DNA of 64,000 bases from an uncultured Bacteroidales bacterium. GTDB taxonomy: Bacteria > Bacteroidota > Bacteroidia > Bacteroidales > Muribaculaceae. Made by a program: the position numbers and the translations under genes. The stretch is from positions 1 to 64,000 of the forward strand of contig UQMZ01000019.1 in assembly GCA_900542185.1 (NCBI GenBank), given 5' to 3'. Every line of letters begins with the position of its first letter. Within the stretch, counting starts at the first letter, position 1. Shown here in pieces: positions 63,660-64,000 of this stretch. The notes beneath the pieces are model-generated. The model made no database searches. It had not been told where the DNA came from and worked only from the letters and a program-made list of their open reading frames with translations.

Positions 63660-64000
63660 TTACAGCCGCTCCAGCAGTTGGTTCAATACGTGAAATGTCT
63701 TTTCGGGGGCCTCCGACCAGAAGTTCTGGTATTGCGACAGGTTGTCGGCAGCGCCGGGGGTATCGCTCACCACGCGGATAACCATGAACGGTACCTTGGC
63801 CCATGCGCAAGCCTGTGCTATCGAGGCGGACTCCATGTCGCACGCCTTGGCCTCGGGATAAACGGCCTTGATGGCGGCGATTTCCTCGGGCGTGGTGATG
63901 AATTTGTCACCTGTGGCTATGATGCCGGTCTGTATCTGCTCGCCGCTATCCTGCAGCGCCTTGATGATTTCCATTCCTTTCTCGTATGGACGGAACAGCA
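63660..64000 (-). CDS. MTA/SAH nucleosidase, C-terminal part (5' end outside window)
   Basis: The frame stays open to the window edge, so the start lies beyond 64000; the internal ATG at 63974 is not the start. Visible are GDKFI, CDMESASIAQACAWAKVPFMVIRVVSD (Glu of the ribose-binding motif and the catalytic Asp of the RxxSD pattern) and the final helix NQLLERL. This is the 5'-methylthioadenosine/S-adenosylhomocysteine nucleosidase fold. Related nucleoside phosphorylases are less likely because of the DMESASIA and VVSD sequences. Confidence 0.85.
   Translation of the reverse strand, partial: LFRPYEKGMEIIKALQDSGEQIQTGIIATGDKFITTPEEIAAIKAVYPEAKACDMESASIAQACAWAKVPFMVIRVVSDTPGAADNLSQYQNFWSEAPEKTFHVLNQLLERL

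Noticed and set aside
1..64000. tRNA, rRNA or transposase genes
   Set aside because: Looked for in all gene gaps, particularly at the edges of the 28-42 kb island; none was found by eye.

Overview
The window looks like a chromosome segment of a gut-type Bacteroidales, possibly Muribaculaceae; the family is an inference from gene content. The signs are a SusC/SusD polysaccharide-utilisation locus, many lipoproteins with acidic residues just after the lipid-bearing cysteine, a BtuG-like surface cobalamin binder, and promoters of the Bacteroidetes form TTG-N20-TAnnTTTG. No rRNA, tRNA, CRISPR array or transposase was seen.

Region by region. Positions 1-2870 (+): the end of a GH88 unsaturated glucuronyl hydrolase, nagB and a PIG-L type deacetylase, fitting breakdown of amino-sugar polysaccharides. 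Positions 3016-18473: a beta-galactan PUL. It has a divergent membrane regulator that resembles a hybrid two-component system but has lost the phospho-accepting His, the ATP-binding motifs and the receiver domain. It is followed by GH35, SusC, SusD, a surface-glycan-binding lipoprotein, a GH95-like enzyme and GH53 endo-galactanase. Two copies of a hairpin repeat, each starting at a stop codon, bracket this locus. Positions 18574-27978 (-): ROK sugar kinase with an alanine-rich tail, prs, a GH13 alpha-amylase, a patatin-like lipase and a TamB-like protein.

Positions 28069-42197 hold the most unusual part. A 14-kb accessory island lies between divergent tamB and tsaD. A minus-strand operon of six overlapping or closely packed lipoprotein genes encodes three MACPF pore-former paralogues, an unrecognised lipoprotein, a BMP-like binding protein, and a fusion of a type-1 periplasmic-binding domain with a C13 (legumain/GPI8-type) cysteine protease. 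Beside it are a membrane TPR-AraC regulator, a small membrane protein and a lipocalin-like lipoprotein. The lipocalin-like gene and the MACPF operon are each preceded by a homologous regulatory element. In both copies the promoter is a TTG-N20-TAATTTT(A/G)C, and three direct repeats with an exact 22-bp period begin 40 bp upstream of the -7 box. This is the layout expected for an AraC-family operator, so I infer one regulator controlling two promoters.

Positions 42198-49524 (+): tsaD, a short CinA/PncC, then a compact cobalamin riboswitch ahead of a B12 uptake operon (BtuB, BtuG, BtuF and BtuC types; no ATPase gene follows). Positions 49624-64000 (-): housekeeping genes, namely agmatine-to-putrescine enzymes, thiL, punA, lpxK, sppA, glmM, a DUF4827 lipoprotein, a DHH phosphoesterase, a small Cys-rich membrane protein, topB, mazG, a BASS-type transporter and the 3' part of an MTA/SAH nucleosidase. 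Many of these genes overlap by 1-4 bp or are closely spaced.
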